A stretch of DNA of 64,000 nt from Daedaleopsis sinensis (Eukaryota; Basidiomycota; Agaricomycetes; Polyporales; Polyporaceae), in NCBI GenBank assembly GCA_033807695.1, contig CM066308.1, forward strand, positions 1 to 64,000, in the 5' to 3' direction. Positions within the stretch are counted from its first letter, which is position 1. Each line of letters begins with the position of its first letter. Shown here piece after piece: positions 49,404 to 60,265 of the stretch. The position numbers and the translations under genes are program-made. A model generated the notes under the pieces. The model did no database searches. It was given only the letters and a program-made list of their open reading frames with translations, and had not been told where the DNA came from.

Positions 49404-49659
49404 GCCCGTGCACGCCGGATCCCGGCGTGCACGGGCTTTCAGAGGGCAGACTGGGGTTTTGCAACTTAGTGACACTTTTCAAACCACAACGCTAACAGGT
49501 GTTTGCATGTCGTATCGCGCGAGAGCACCGTAAATAACCCGGGTACGCCGGGATCCGGCGTGCACGGGTGATTCAGAGACATTTAAGGATATATGCGGAC
49601 GATCAGACTGAGATATGAATGTAAAACACCCGGGTACGCCGGAACTCGGCGTGCCCGGG
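49404..49659. repeat. Three 33-bp hairpin elements between convergent genes
   Basis: At 49404-49436, 49537-49569 and 49629-49659. Stems vary (GTGCAC, GGGTAC types). They occupy the 3' flank shared by the two BAH/PHD-type genes. Confidence 0.9.
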
Positions 49660-49762
49660 CTCTCAAGCATGGTCACTCAATAGTTAGGATGGACTGAATA
49701 TGCAAGATATGTCTACGATTTTGAACGACGTGTTAAACGTACATGGGTAGCTGTACAGACGG

Positions 49763-51025
49763 TTACATGATGTGCTTGCGCGGGCAGCGGTACACAATGC
49801 GGGCAGCCGGGTCCATATTCTCCAAGATGCCCAGGTCGCGCATCATCATGGCAATGTGCTCGTCGTAGATGACGTAGTCGGTCGCCTGAGCCTGCTCGCG
49901 CAAGAAGCGGTCGATGTCTTTGGGCAGACGGCTCCACCTGTTCCGCGCAGCCAGGAGCACGGACTCGTACGTGACGAATCGAATGCCGAAGAAACCAGGG
50001 TAGCGGCGCTGGATGGGGATCGCGAGAATGCGCCCCCAGCGGGCGATCTGCTCGTTCGTGTCCGCGTCGCGGAGCTCCCGGAGATAGTTGGGAAGGCTGT
50101 CGAAGTCCTCCTCGCGGAGGCCCGCGAGGGGACCGAGCACGACGATGCACTCCCTATGGTACCACGTGTCGCACTCGTCGCAGTAAATCACGTTGTCGAC
50201 GACCGGGTGGTACTGCCCTTTGAAGAGGCAGGCGTGTTGACGACCGCGCGGTTCGTATATGCAGATGGGGGGCGGCTTCTGCAGGAAGACGTCAGCGGAT
50301 CGCAAATCGACGGCGAGGATAGAACTCACCGCATGGATGCGGTAGAAAAGGTCTTTGTTGCGGCGGTGGACGCGCTCGAGGACGATGTCGTCGCGGGCCC
50401 ATTCGGTTTCCGGAGAGATGACGGGCGCGTCGCACGTCGTCGGCGTGAATGCGCGGAGTGGCTGCCGGAATCGGAGGACGGTCACCGGAATCCGCGCCTC
50501 AGTGGACGTTAGGAACCACTGAGACGGGTTGTCCAGATAGAGTTGCCGCGGGGTGTCCTCGTCGATGGGCAGGACGTTGTCGATCTGGATGTCCTCGCCT
50601 GGGAGTACCTGCCGAACGCGCACCAGCATCTACGAGAGCCGGTCAGTTAGTGCGTCGTTCCAGAAACGAAAGCTAATCTCTTACTACTTTGTCCGCTCTG
50701 GTCTGCCGAACTTCTTTGAGGCAGACCATGGCGGCGGTGTATTCAACGCCCTCGAAATTGATATCGGACGTGGCGTAGCTGTGGATGTCCGAGTCAGCAG
50801 GGCAAATTGGGGATCAGTGATCGCACTGACAACCCGTCTTGCACTAATTTCAGCCCGGAGGGCGCTGTAAGAGCGGCGGTGAGTACTGTGGAAGGTGCGC
50901 GTGTGATTGAAATTACCTGTGACTGGCAAAGCGACCGGGTCGCTCCTGTCGAAAATGGGCTTGTGTAAAGCGACGCCGTCTTGCTCGTTGGGAGCGGTGG
51001 TTGCCCAGATAATTTGACGTGACAT
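49763..51025 (-). CDS. BAH/PHD-type chromatin protein, shorter paralogue
   Basis: ATG at 51025 (MSRQIIWATTAPNEQ). First exon ends about 50923. A very short exon (TGCAAGACGGGTT, phase-compatible) may precede the exon ending at 50685 that begins '(F)YATSDINFEGVEYTAAM', which is homologous in phase and position to the third exon of the gene at 46673. Then 50629-50330 and 50278-49763. The BAH-like part continues as 'MLVRVRQVLPGEDIQ'; the PHD-like cluster is ICIYEP..HAC..YCDEC..WYHREC; the C-terminal domain ends 'IVYRCPRKHIM'. The acidic linker of the paralogue is missing. The 51-nt intron 50279-50329 is in frame, so retention is possible. Its 3' end faces its paralogue. Chromatin reading is inferred. 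Confidence 0.7.
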
Positions 51026-51390
51026 GAGGTCTATTAGCTGAGGTTGAGAGGCGGTATCGTGGTTAGAGAGAAGGCGGAGGAGGAAGCTGTAGCGGGGGTA
51101 GGAGCGTTGTGGCGCGTGCTGCGGCAGACGCACATTAGGTAAGTCAGATTAGATCAGATAGACGCTGAACTCGGGCCGGAGCGCAAGACCGCCCCGGATC
51201 AGATCGTGTGGCTCTGGCCCTGCAATGGCCACACAGGTGGGTGCCTCAGCGGTACGTCCGCATGCCGAGGCGTAGGTACAATAGAAATCTCGATCGTTTG
51301 TTGCATCATGGCTGCTTACCGCTCGTTTCGGTGAAATCAATATATATAGTGGTGTGCTGTTCAGGCCCCCACACTAACTGAGCCCCCACC

Positions 51391-53026
51391 ATGTGCGCAG
51401 ACTCCGACTCCGACTACGGGGAGATGATCCCCTGGAACTCGCAGCTGGAGGCGCATTTGTTAGAAGTAGAAGAAAAGCACCGTGAGTCCTGCCACTTGTC
51501 TGCAGCTTAGACGAGCTTTTCCAAACGCACGTCTACTGTTGGGTATCAGAACAAGAGCAAGAGGGCAAGCAAGCGGCACAGCGCCGTGAAGCAGAAGAGA
51601 ATCCTGCAGATGCCACACAGACAGAGGACGATGCGGACCACGCCTCGTTCGCTGACTTGGACTGCAACACCGACGATGGACAACTTCTCACAGCTCGCGT
51701 TGCCGATGGGAACACCCTCCACACCCCTATCGCATCGCAGGCTGCAGACGATGACCCAGAGCCGAACTTCGAGGCAGCGCAAGGTTAGTCGTGATGTACA
51801 TGCAAAGTACAACCGTCAAGCTGACTTTACGCAGTTCCGTCGCACAGGCGTGACGCATCCGCCCTGCGCGAGCGGATCGTCGAGTGGCTACCCCAAGTGT
51901 TCCAAAGCACAGGAGGCTATGAATGCATGGAGGAGTCTGGCTACCAGCTTCGAATTGTGCGTTCACCTGTGCCCTTGTACAGTGACTTTGTCCACTAATA
52001 ATGGCGCAGATCGACGGTGGTATCATCGAAGACATCCCCGTAACCCACCGTGCCCTGTGGTCGATGGACCAGTCGACTAGGCCAAACGTCTCAGGCAGCC
52101 AATGGTTCTACATGGGGCGTCCGATCAAGCAGGTACGTCGCTGCGAGCACAACAGCGAGCACAACAGCACGTCCATACTGATGTGCATGTCATAGATTCA
52201 AATCTGTGGCCGCCTGCTCGCGTTCGATTTCAGTTCTGGCTGTGTCTTTCTGGAGATCGAGGACGCAAACAAAATCCGCTGCCATGTCCACCACTTTCTT
52301 AACAAGACGTCTGACCATGTCCAGGCGCTGTACGGAGCCCTCGCGTAAGTCCAGTGCCAGCATTGTGCGCAGATAGTAGCTGACAAATGCAAAGTCCGGG
52401 TGTGTACTTGAAGGCTGTTGTACGGCCCGAAATCCAGTACAGGTGGACCCAGAAGTGTATTGTGCTCAACACAGACACTGTCCCGACTGTGCTGGACACC
52501 GACAAAATGACCGCAACACTCGCAATGGCATACTGCATGCGCATGGTGCTCCGGAAACTTGCGATCCGGGTATGTGATGATAAACTGCTTGCGCGTATGA
52601 GACATTTAACTTCTTGCAGTGGCGCGTTTGGTGGCTCGAATACGGTCTTCAGAAAGCCGTTCAGAGCGTCGGGTATGTCTCGGTGCCATGGAACCCGTCG
52701 CCGCAGGACTTCCAGGTGGAGGCAGCCTATCAACCAGCAGGTCAATGCATCCTCAACGAGACACTCGACCGGTTCAGAGACGGCGATTGTTACACAGGAG
52801 CCGACGCTCTCGAGGTCGTATGGGTCGCCCGAGCGGCGCTTCACGAAGAGGGACTGTTCAACGCCAAAGTTATAACGCAAGTCAACCGTTGCTCCTTGTA
52901 TGCACCCACAGCATCTAATTCACCCTTAGGTTGGTTGTGAACGAACTCCTACGCACCGGCAACTGGTTTGAATTTCAAGATCACACGCACCGGCTGATGT
53001 GGAGGCGGATGGCCTGGACGGAGTAA
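51391..53026 (+). CDS. OB-fold protein resembling telomere protein Stn1
   Basis: Exons 51391-51481, 51550-51783, 51835-51956, 52010-52132, 52196-52344, 52395-52569, 52620-52868 and a last exon from about 52930 to TAA at 53026; about 415 residues. The first seven join in phase. The last junction does not fit cleanly (a 32-nt intron or a frameshift is needed), so the C-terminus is uncertain. The N-terminal 110 residues are acidic and variable. Residues about 181-223 read 'QWFYMGRPIKQ' then 'IQICGRLLAFDF' and 'VFLEIEDANKIRCHV', the order of the Stn1 OB fold ('HPI..V.I.G', a short loop, 'DD.....I.C'). Stn1 acts in the CST complex at chromosome ends; whether this copy does so is unknown. No Ten1 or Cdc13 partner is seen nearby. 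Confidence 0.6.
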
Positions 53027-53103
53027 TTGGCATGTGTGGGTGTAGAAGCCATTAGTGCTACATTTTGAAACAAGTGTCTATTCGTTGTTGAAACGCTTAA
53101 AAA

Positions 53104-53341
53104 CGCGCGGGCACCCGTACCCGGGATCACAGACCTCTTTGTGTGCGTCGAGACCCCGCGAAAGACCCGGGCACCCCGAAGTCCGGCGTTCCCAGGTGAT
53201 TTAAGTGCGTACTGGGGGAAGTGCGAGAAGACAGGCGGTTAGTGCCAATTTATGAAACGTGCGTCTATAGTGAATGTACAAGTGCGTCAGACGTATCTAT
53301 GCCTGAAAAGACCCGGGCACCCCGGAGTCCGGCGTGCCCGG
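53104..53341. repeat. Hairpin elements between convergent genes
   Basis: One decayed element near 53104-53136 and two clearer ones at 53165-53195 and 53311-53341, with ACCCGGGCACCCCG left arms. They sit between the 3' ends of the OB-fold gene and the gene at 53347. Confidence 0.8.
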
Positions 53342-53346
53342 ATGAT

Positions 53347-56016
53347 CTACATGCGAATGCGCTTGCGTGGGGGCATATCCTCCTCGTCGTCACTATCGTA
53401 TTCCCGCCGCATAGACGGCCCCGCGACACGTCGAGTTGTCGAGGACCACGACAGCTTGCCACTGTCCACCAGAGAGCCCACACCTTCGGGGCCGAATATG
53501 AGTATACAGAGTTGCCGGGTTCCATTGGGTGCCTTCTGAAGGTACTCGACAACCGTCTGGTACCAGCCGTACAGCTGCTCCTTGGTGCGCGGCTGGAAAT
53601 CGCTGCCGACGCGGGGCGCGGTCAGAGAGCGTGGTTTCGTTGCAACCACTACGCCCATGCGGACGAGGTTCACGACCGCCAACGCCTTGGCCGCTGTTGG
53701 AGTGCAACATGTTAACGGTAAGTGCGGGTTAGGTTAGAGGGGGTGAGGCCTTTGACCTTGCGTGTCGTCCAAGGAATGTTGCGGAACAGTGTGATGCTCT
53801 GCTCAGCGGGACGATTGCCCCACTTGTTCAGAGCATCCCGCACATCGGGGCTGCCGCCCGACGGCCAGAAGACGTGTGGCGTCATTTTGGCCAGCAGGAA
53901 GGCCAGGTGCCGGGCGAGTCGCGCGCGCCAGTCCCCCGAATGCTGTTGGAGGAACTTCTTCGCCCACGTATACCACGCGACGGTCAGCGGGTCGTCGACA
54001 ACCCCTTCCGCATCCGAGACGTCAAAGTCCACCGGCAACGAGTTGTGGGACAGGAACTTGTGGTAGTCGTCGATGCTGGTACTCTTCGTGCTCCATGGCG
54101 CGTTCGCGTCGCTTGCCCGGACCGCTTTCGCGGTCTGGATGAGGTTCAAGTCCATACGGTCTTCGTTGGACATGGGTGTCGCAGCGTTCAAACGCGTGCG
54201 AGCGGAGTTCGGCAGGCCGATGAGCGTCCATGCCTCAGGAGTCGGATCGCGCTGTCTGCGATCGGAGAGGTCGGGGTAAAAGTTGATCGCGGCCTCGTGC
54301 ACGCACGTCTCCAGCACGCTCTTGATTTCGTGTTCCGCCTCCGCCTGGGTGGCTGTCGGCGAGACGCGCAACAGGCATTGCGCGACCGCAGTGCGGAACA
54401 CCGACCATGCTCGTCCCCGCGACCACAGAGGTGACCGCACACCGTTCAGCGAGGTGGCAGTCGAGATCTTGTAGAGCCTGTCCACAAAGTCCCGTGGGGA
54501 GCACGAGTCGGTCACCGAACGCTGCAGACCCTCACCGTACATCCCACGCTCACGCTCCACGATCCGTGCGAGGAGCCAGTAGGGATTGGTAGTGTTGTCG
54601 CCCCAGGTCAACGGCTGTTCGAGCTTCTTCCAGACATTGAAGTGATTGCGACGCGCCGTCATCCATATGCGATCGGGGTGCGACTTGTCCGTAGGCACCA
54701 AGGCGTCGTCCGCATCCAGGGCGTTGCTCACGAGCGTTCGGACGTCCTCAATGTACGCAGCGACCGCAATGCGGCAAACTCGGATGAGCTGGTCCTGAGT
54801 CGCGGCGAGAGAGTGGGCGGGACCAGAGTCCTTCTCCAGGGCAAGCAGCATCTGGAAATTGCTCAGATATCCCTGGGGTAGTAGAGCAGCAGTTAGCGAA
54901 CATCTCGCACACAGAATCCACCTACTCACCAGAAAGTGGTCCTGTCCATACGTCAGCTCCTGTGCGCGCTTCGACGCGAGGTACGGCATGTTCGTGCGTC
55001 GGTCATACGGCCAGAGCGAGAGCAGGATGTGAGGCTGCGTGTTCGTGACGCCGCCGAACGTGAGGATGTCGGAGAACATCGGCATGCAGCCGTCCTTCAA
55101 CGCGCGCGACGCCCAAATACGGTTCATGAGCCCCGTCGTGAGCACGCCTGCGAAACCGGTGTGTGCGAAGTTGAGGAGGCGTTCGCAGACGGCCATCATT
55201 TCAACATACTGCGGCGCAGGAGCTGCCTGCAGACGGAGAATCCACGGTTGCCTTCGCGTGCCAGCCTCCTGAGCGTTGACCCGTGATCCGCTCGCACCCT
55301 GGCTCCCAGCCTGAGTCGGAGGAGGCGTGTTATATGCAGACGCAGCCCGCTGACTGCTAGGTGCACCTGCCCTCGGTACACGGTTCGCAAGAGTGGCGCA
55401 CACCTGGGTCGGTTGACTCAGACGTTCACGCCACAGGACCTCCATCAACGCGGTGATAGGATACGTCGTGTCGAGATAGATACGTGGGAAGACCTGCATT
55501 CACATTGAACAAAGGCATTAACCCGGATAGAACGTGTTTTCGAAACGCGGCACTAACCTTGGGCATGAGCAAGACCGACGTGGTTTTCAGTGCGGTCAAC
55601 ACCGAAGGATGCGCTCCAAAGTCCAGCAACTGGCTGATCACCGAATTGTAGAAGCCGTCGTCGTCGTCGAAGACCTCGGGGTCCATGCGGTGCGGATGGC
55701 ATCGGAAAACGTTCTCGAGGCGCAGGTACCGGTCCGCGCCCGCCTGACGAATCTTATCTGCGAGCTGCTGATGAGGGAGACGGTGCTGCGCGTAGAACAG
55801 CAAGTTCTTCGCGTGCAACTCGGCCTTGGCACTGCGAGCGTATGACCCTGTGACAACCCCCGTTAAGGGGCCGGTCTGAGCGAGATGGAGGCGTGCCGAG
55901 GCGCGAACGCGGTGCGCAAGCGTGTTGTAGCATTGGGAGCTCACGGGCTCCACGCACAGGCCTCGACGGTCGACGTCACGGATTACGATTGATGAGGAAC
56001 GAAGAAATCGTTCTTT
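53347..56016 (-). CDS. Large protein of unknown family, 5' incomplete
   Basis: Exons 56016-55558, 55493-54930 and 54872 to about 53712 join in phase (K|VFPRIYLD, HFL|GYLSNF). A further frame 53682-53347 ending in the basic PPRKRIRM is probably the C-terminus, but the junction near 53712-53685 is too short for a normal intron. No start codon is seen before an acceptor at 56017; a CCTAGGGTTAGGG repeat junction lies about 130 bp upstream, so the 5' end may be truncated. More than 700 residues. No catalytic motif, membrane segment or repeat is recognised; a Ser/Gln/Gly-rich linker lies near 55300. The basic C-terminus could be a nuclear signal. Function unknown. Confidence 0.6.
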
Positions 56017-56146
56017 CTGTACGACATTCGGGCCAGCGCTTGTCACGCATTCCAGTGTACGTGGGAATTTTTTTTAAACCCAGCTTACTTTCTACTTATA
56101 ATTACATAACCCAAGGTAAGTAATTTTCTTATGCTTGGAACCCTGA

Positions 56147-56185
56147 CCTAGGGTTAGGGTGGGCGCTCTTAGGGTTTAACTCAGC
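56147..56185. repeat. CTAGG junction with telomere-like words
   Basis: 'cctagggttagggtgggcgc' then 'ttagggttt'. It resembles the CTAG junctions and the GGGCGCTT word of the modular repeats at 1-4105. Confidence 0.6.
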
Positions 56186-56225
56186 GCTTCAATTCTACAT
56201 CGACCACAATGAGCATGCACATAGA

Positions 56226-56460
56226 AGAGAAGCGTACAGCAGTGACATTTTAACTACACACAAACAAAAAGAGAGACTGAGACTGAGAGATACATCAGAG
56301 GCAGACCTATGTGATACATGAGGAGCAATATTAAAGAGAAGCATACAGCACTGGCAGCGACATATTAACTACGTGACAGACAAAAAACACAGAGAGATAG
56401 TAGACAGAGACAGAGGGATACATCAGAGACAGACCTATGTGATACATGAGAAGCAATGAG
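56226..56460. repeat. Tandem duplication of about 110-125 bp
   Basis: Two diverged units share 'agagaagc.tacagca', 'agacaaaaa.acagagaga' and 'gacctatgtgatacatgag'. They lie 3' of the gene ending at 56496. Confidence 0.7.
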
Positions 56461-56495
56461 ATACAAAGTCCATAAGTCCATAAGCATGACTGCGA

Positions 56496-59155
56496 CTACG
56501 CCGGCTGCAAGAATGTCTCTGCCGCTTGCCTCAACTTGCGCTCTACGACAACGGTCGGACGATACAGAGCCACCGCATTCTTCCACTCGCGAATGTTCTT
56601 CAGCTGAGCTTCTCCCTTCCTGATCTCGTTCAGGCGTTGCTGGAAGAAGTGCTCGTTCCATGCAGTCCATACTCCATTGTCCATGCCCGACCCAACCCAT
56701 TGAGACTGTCTGGGCCACCAGGAAGCTTTCTCTGTCTGGCCGCGTTGCTCTGCAGTAGAAAATACTTGTTAGATTTACTTCTATGGAAAAATATAATCAT
56801 ACCAGTGAAGAGATGGTGCACGCCCGCAAAGATGTCCTCCTCGTCGTCGTTGAGAATGTCGTCCACATAGAACAGCCCGCCTGTGGCTTTGACAAGCGCG
56901 GCGTGCGCTGCATGATGGATAGATGGACCTTCTGCCACGCTGGCCTGTATATCCTGAGCGAGAACATCATCGTAGCCGACGATATGCATCGCAATGCGCC
57001 AGATGATCCCCCCTGCCATCAAGGCTGCGCGGATATGGGGGCGGTGGAGGAGCTCCATGACCTTCAGCTCGTACATGCAGTAGTCCGTGGACGTTAGTCT
57101 CAATGCACGGCGGCGGTAGGTCGGCAGGGTATAGGCAGGCAGTGCGAGGTCAAAAGACGAGCGCGTGTCATGGGAGGAGGAAAGACGGAGGGTGTGGAAG
57201 GGCAGGCCAACATTCAAGAGCTCCCGGATAGCTTCTGCCGCTGTAGTGATAGAGTTCTTTCTCAACAAGAACATGATCACCGCAGCGTTTGCTGCGAGCA
57301 TCCAGGACAGGAGAACATCGTTGCTGAACTGAATGATGAAGAGCTGGTACTTGGCCGCTGATGTGATAGGAGCCGGGGTGATTCTGAGTATGCGCTCCTG
57401 GAGACCTTCAAGATTCAAGACGTAGTGCTCGCAGCGCGGATCCAGGTCCCAGCAGTATTGGGTGGCGTCGGTGAGCAGCTTGTCGTTCAGCACAGACCAG
57501 ATGAAGCCAGAATAAGTGCGCCGTCCGTCAGCGTCACCGTCCAGCTGTCCCTTCATCATCCCAAAGCACTGCTCGACGTGATTGGAGTAGTTCCCGTACT
57601 CGACGCCGGGTATGGTTCTAATCGAGCGGTGAACTCCGTAGTAGTCCTCGAGCGCCGTGTCCAAGACTACGACCTTGACCTCCGAGTCTCGCACATCCAA
57701 TGACGTGAACAAGAACTGCATATCGTCCTGCAATTCCCTGTTGATGTCGGATGACTCGAAGACGAGTGGGACGTAGACGTCAAGCGGTTGCTCTGCGGAG
57801 GATGGTGGCTGCAGCTGCAACGGTACCTCACCACCCAGGTCCCACGCGTCGTACACGTAGTTGTAGTATTTCTGTGTACGCCCATAACACTCCCACAATC
57901 CGGGGACTGCAGAGGTGTGAGCGAGAACACGCACGTCGAGGGTTGCCCAGTCCGCTTGTATATCTGGGTCGAGGGCAGCAGCCTTGACCCAGACATAGAC
58001 CTTGATCCACGGTGGAGGCAGGTTGTCGGGGGAAGCTTTTGCCTCGCGTCTCAGCCGACGAGCTCGTTGATGGGGGTTCTCTGAGGCCATCCGAGCCTTC
58101 CCGAGCGCGTCCATGCGTAGGATGAATGCGCTGCTGGTCTCTCCTGGCTGCTGAAAGGGCCCGCAAGGTGGGACTCGGCTGTTGTTGGACAGGATTGGAA
58201 GAGTGCGAGTGACGTTGTTGTGGAAAATTAAATATACATCAGGGGATCGGAGATGAGGGGGATTGAAATATGCACCCTGGCCATCTGTGCCGCGCGGCGT
58301 GAACGGTTCGAGCGTCGGATATTGTGTGCATAGGGCCCCTGTCTGGTCACGACTGGGCCAGCGAATGATTATAGGCAGCAAAGAACGCTTGTACAGGTCG
58401 AGAAGGCCGTAGTTGTTCCAAATGACGGGGTCGACGACAGTACCAACGCGGAGGCCGTGCGCGAACTGTGACACGACAGACTGCTGTAGCGCCTCGATCC
58501 AGGACTGTGGTATACCACGACGTTCAAGGTAGAACACCCAGGAATGTCTGCTGCTCGGTCCCTTCACCCAAATTGCGATCGCCAAGGAACATCGTGCAGC
58601 GAGGAACATCATCGCCTCACGCGCACGTTGGATTGCTCGTGTAGCTTTGTATACCGTCCCATGGAGATCGAGATAACCGCAGTCTGATGGATACGGCCAG
58701 TGATCGAAGGGACGCAGGAGGATGTGCTCCATATCGACGTTCACCGCATCGAAAAGGATCCTTGAGACGTGGCTGAGTCCGTCTTCGAGACGCTTCCAGG
58801 ATTGACGGATGCTCCAGCTCAAACCGAACTCATTTTCCGCGAACTTCAGAGGGCGGAGGACCTTTGCATCTAGCGCCAGGCGGGAGAGGAGGATGTCGCT
58901 TGGATGGTTCGTGCGGAGGAGGAAGGCGGCTTCAGGGATGTGGCGATCTGCGACTTGCAGACGTCGCATATCGTGAAGAGACATCGTGGCATCGGGCTCG
59001 TCCGGCAGACGGGAGACGGGAAGTATGATCTGGTTTGGCACATTTGTTACCGTGTAGATGCGCCGGTTTGTATCACTGAAGGAATGTACAACTTCACGCC
59101 TTGTAGAGCTGTTAGATATACCACCTGTGGTCAGTGATAGACGTGCACTGACCAT
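56496..59155 (-). CDS. Large two-exon protein of unknown family
   Basis: ATG at 59155; exon 1 59155-56803, then a 53-nt intron (GTATGA..CTGCAG), exon 2 56749-56496; phases agree; 868 residues. The unspliced frame would stop at 56630, but exon 2 gives a helical, basic end ('NEHFFQQRLNEIRKGE') and the intron signals are good, so I prefer splicing. Sequence is evenly globular with several Trp/Tyr-rich stretches ('WVKAAALDPDIQADW', 'GLWECYGRTQKYYNY'). No known catalytic motif, zinc cluster, signal peptide or membrane segment is visible. It has few introns compared with neighbours. It could be a lineage-specific agaricomycete family, possibly mobile-element derived; function unknown. Confidence 0.75.
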
Positions 59156-59652
59156 TGATTGCCCAATGTCGAGACTTGTTGCATGATGTTGACCTGGGCG
59201 CAGAACAAATCGTAGCTAAGGTATCTGAGATATCGATATCTTAGCAGGCTTGCAACAATCCTATTAGTATAATGTCTATACCACGCTTACGTTATTGATA
59301 TGGGGTCGTGGCTTTGTCTTAGGCGTATGGGCTGATCACAACAGTTAGTGTTTCATTACGGGCTATAACAGCCCTATATGCAGTCACAGACTTACGTGTT
59401 CCCAAGTAATTCACCTACCGGTTCACAGATTGAAGGGTCCAGTTCAATGTTAAACGTCTTACCTGCTTGAGGGCTTGAACTTTGCCCAAACTTACCTGAG
59501 TTGAATGCCGTATGTTCTCCAAGCTCACGCAAACGCAGTAATCCAGGGCCCAAACCAACTAAGTTGCTCCTCGGGGGTACACAGTACGCCTAACGGGTCC
59601 TACTACTCCTACTCCGGGGTAAACGGCGGGTAAGTCTTGATCCAAAGCTTAA
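59156..59652. other. Intergenic stretch, nothing recognised
   Basis: Upstream flank of the 868-residue gene. It has a TATCGATATC-like palindrome near 59230 but no gene I can support. Confidence 0.4.
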
Positions 59653-60057
59653 CTACACTCTTCTGCCATGCAATGGACAGAACAGGTAGCAAGCGGGGAC
59701 GGTGAGCGGAAGGGATTGGACGGGAGGAGGGGAGAGGATGAGGGAAGAGAGCGGCGGTGCAGCAGTCCAAAAGCGTCGATGTGTCGCCCAGTAGCGGTTG
59801 CAGCGACTAGGGCGACGTCGGGAGCCAGGAGGAGAGGGCGAGGGGCGGGCTGAAGATGGTGGAGGCGAGAGGAGGTGTCGGGAGTTGGTGGCAGAGGGCG
59901 GCGGTGGGCGTGGACGACGAGGAAGGGAGAAGGAGATGGTGGTGGGAGCGAAGGAGGTATAGACGCCGTGCCAAAACTCCTCGGCTATCTTAGTGGCCGT
60001 GCTATCTGATAAGATAGGCCACTCGGACCGCGCCGGGAGCTCGGTCTTCTCGGACAT
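59653..60057 (-). CDS. Hypothetical Pro/Ser/Arg-rich protein (weak)
   Basis: ATG at 60057 opens 134 residues beginning MSEKTELPARSEW. The first third looks ordinary; the rest is proline-serine-arginine low complexity, which also arises by chance in GC-rich DNA. The start lies next to the GATA/CACGTG repeat region, which could be its promoter. No family recognised. Confidence 0.3.
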   Translation of the reverse strand: MSEKTELPARSEWPILSDSTATKIAEEFWHGVYTSFAPTTISFSLPRRPRPPPPSATNSRHLLSPPPSSARPSPSPPGSRRRPSRCNRYWATHRRFWTAAPPLSSLILSPPPVQSLPLTVPACYLFCPLHGRRV

Positions 60058-60265
60058 GGTAGGTGAGATAAGATAGCAGCTGCGGCTATCCGGACTGACT
60101 CGGACCGAATGGGCGTCTCGGGCAGGGCACGTGATTGAACCGATCAGATAAGATAGCTCCGGCGGCTATCCGGAAGGATTCGGACCGACCGGGCTCGGGC
60201 ATGGCACGTGATCAGACGAATCAGATAAGATAGCTCCGGCGGCTAATCGGATGGGTCCGGGCCGT
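59985..60265. promoter_or_regulatory. Tandem GATA-motif and CACGTG repeat region
   Basis: About three units of roughly 80 bp repeat 'cagataagatagc', 'cggctatccgga', 'tcggaccg' and 'ggcacgtgat'. CTATCTGATAAGATAG near 60000 is a near palindrome. GATA words and CACGTG E-boxes are binding sites of GATA-zinc-finger and bHLH factors in fungi, so a regulatory role is plausible, though a plain tandem repeat is also possible. Confidence 0.5.

Noticed and set aside
53874..54434. Plus-strand open frame of 186 codons
   Set aside because: Antisense to the well-supported exon of the large minus-strand gene; GC-rich shadow frame.
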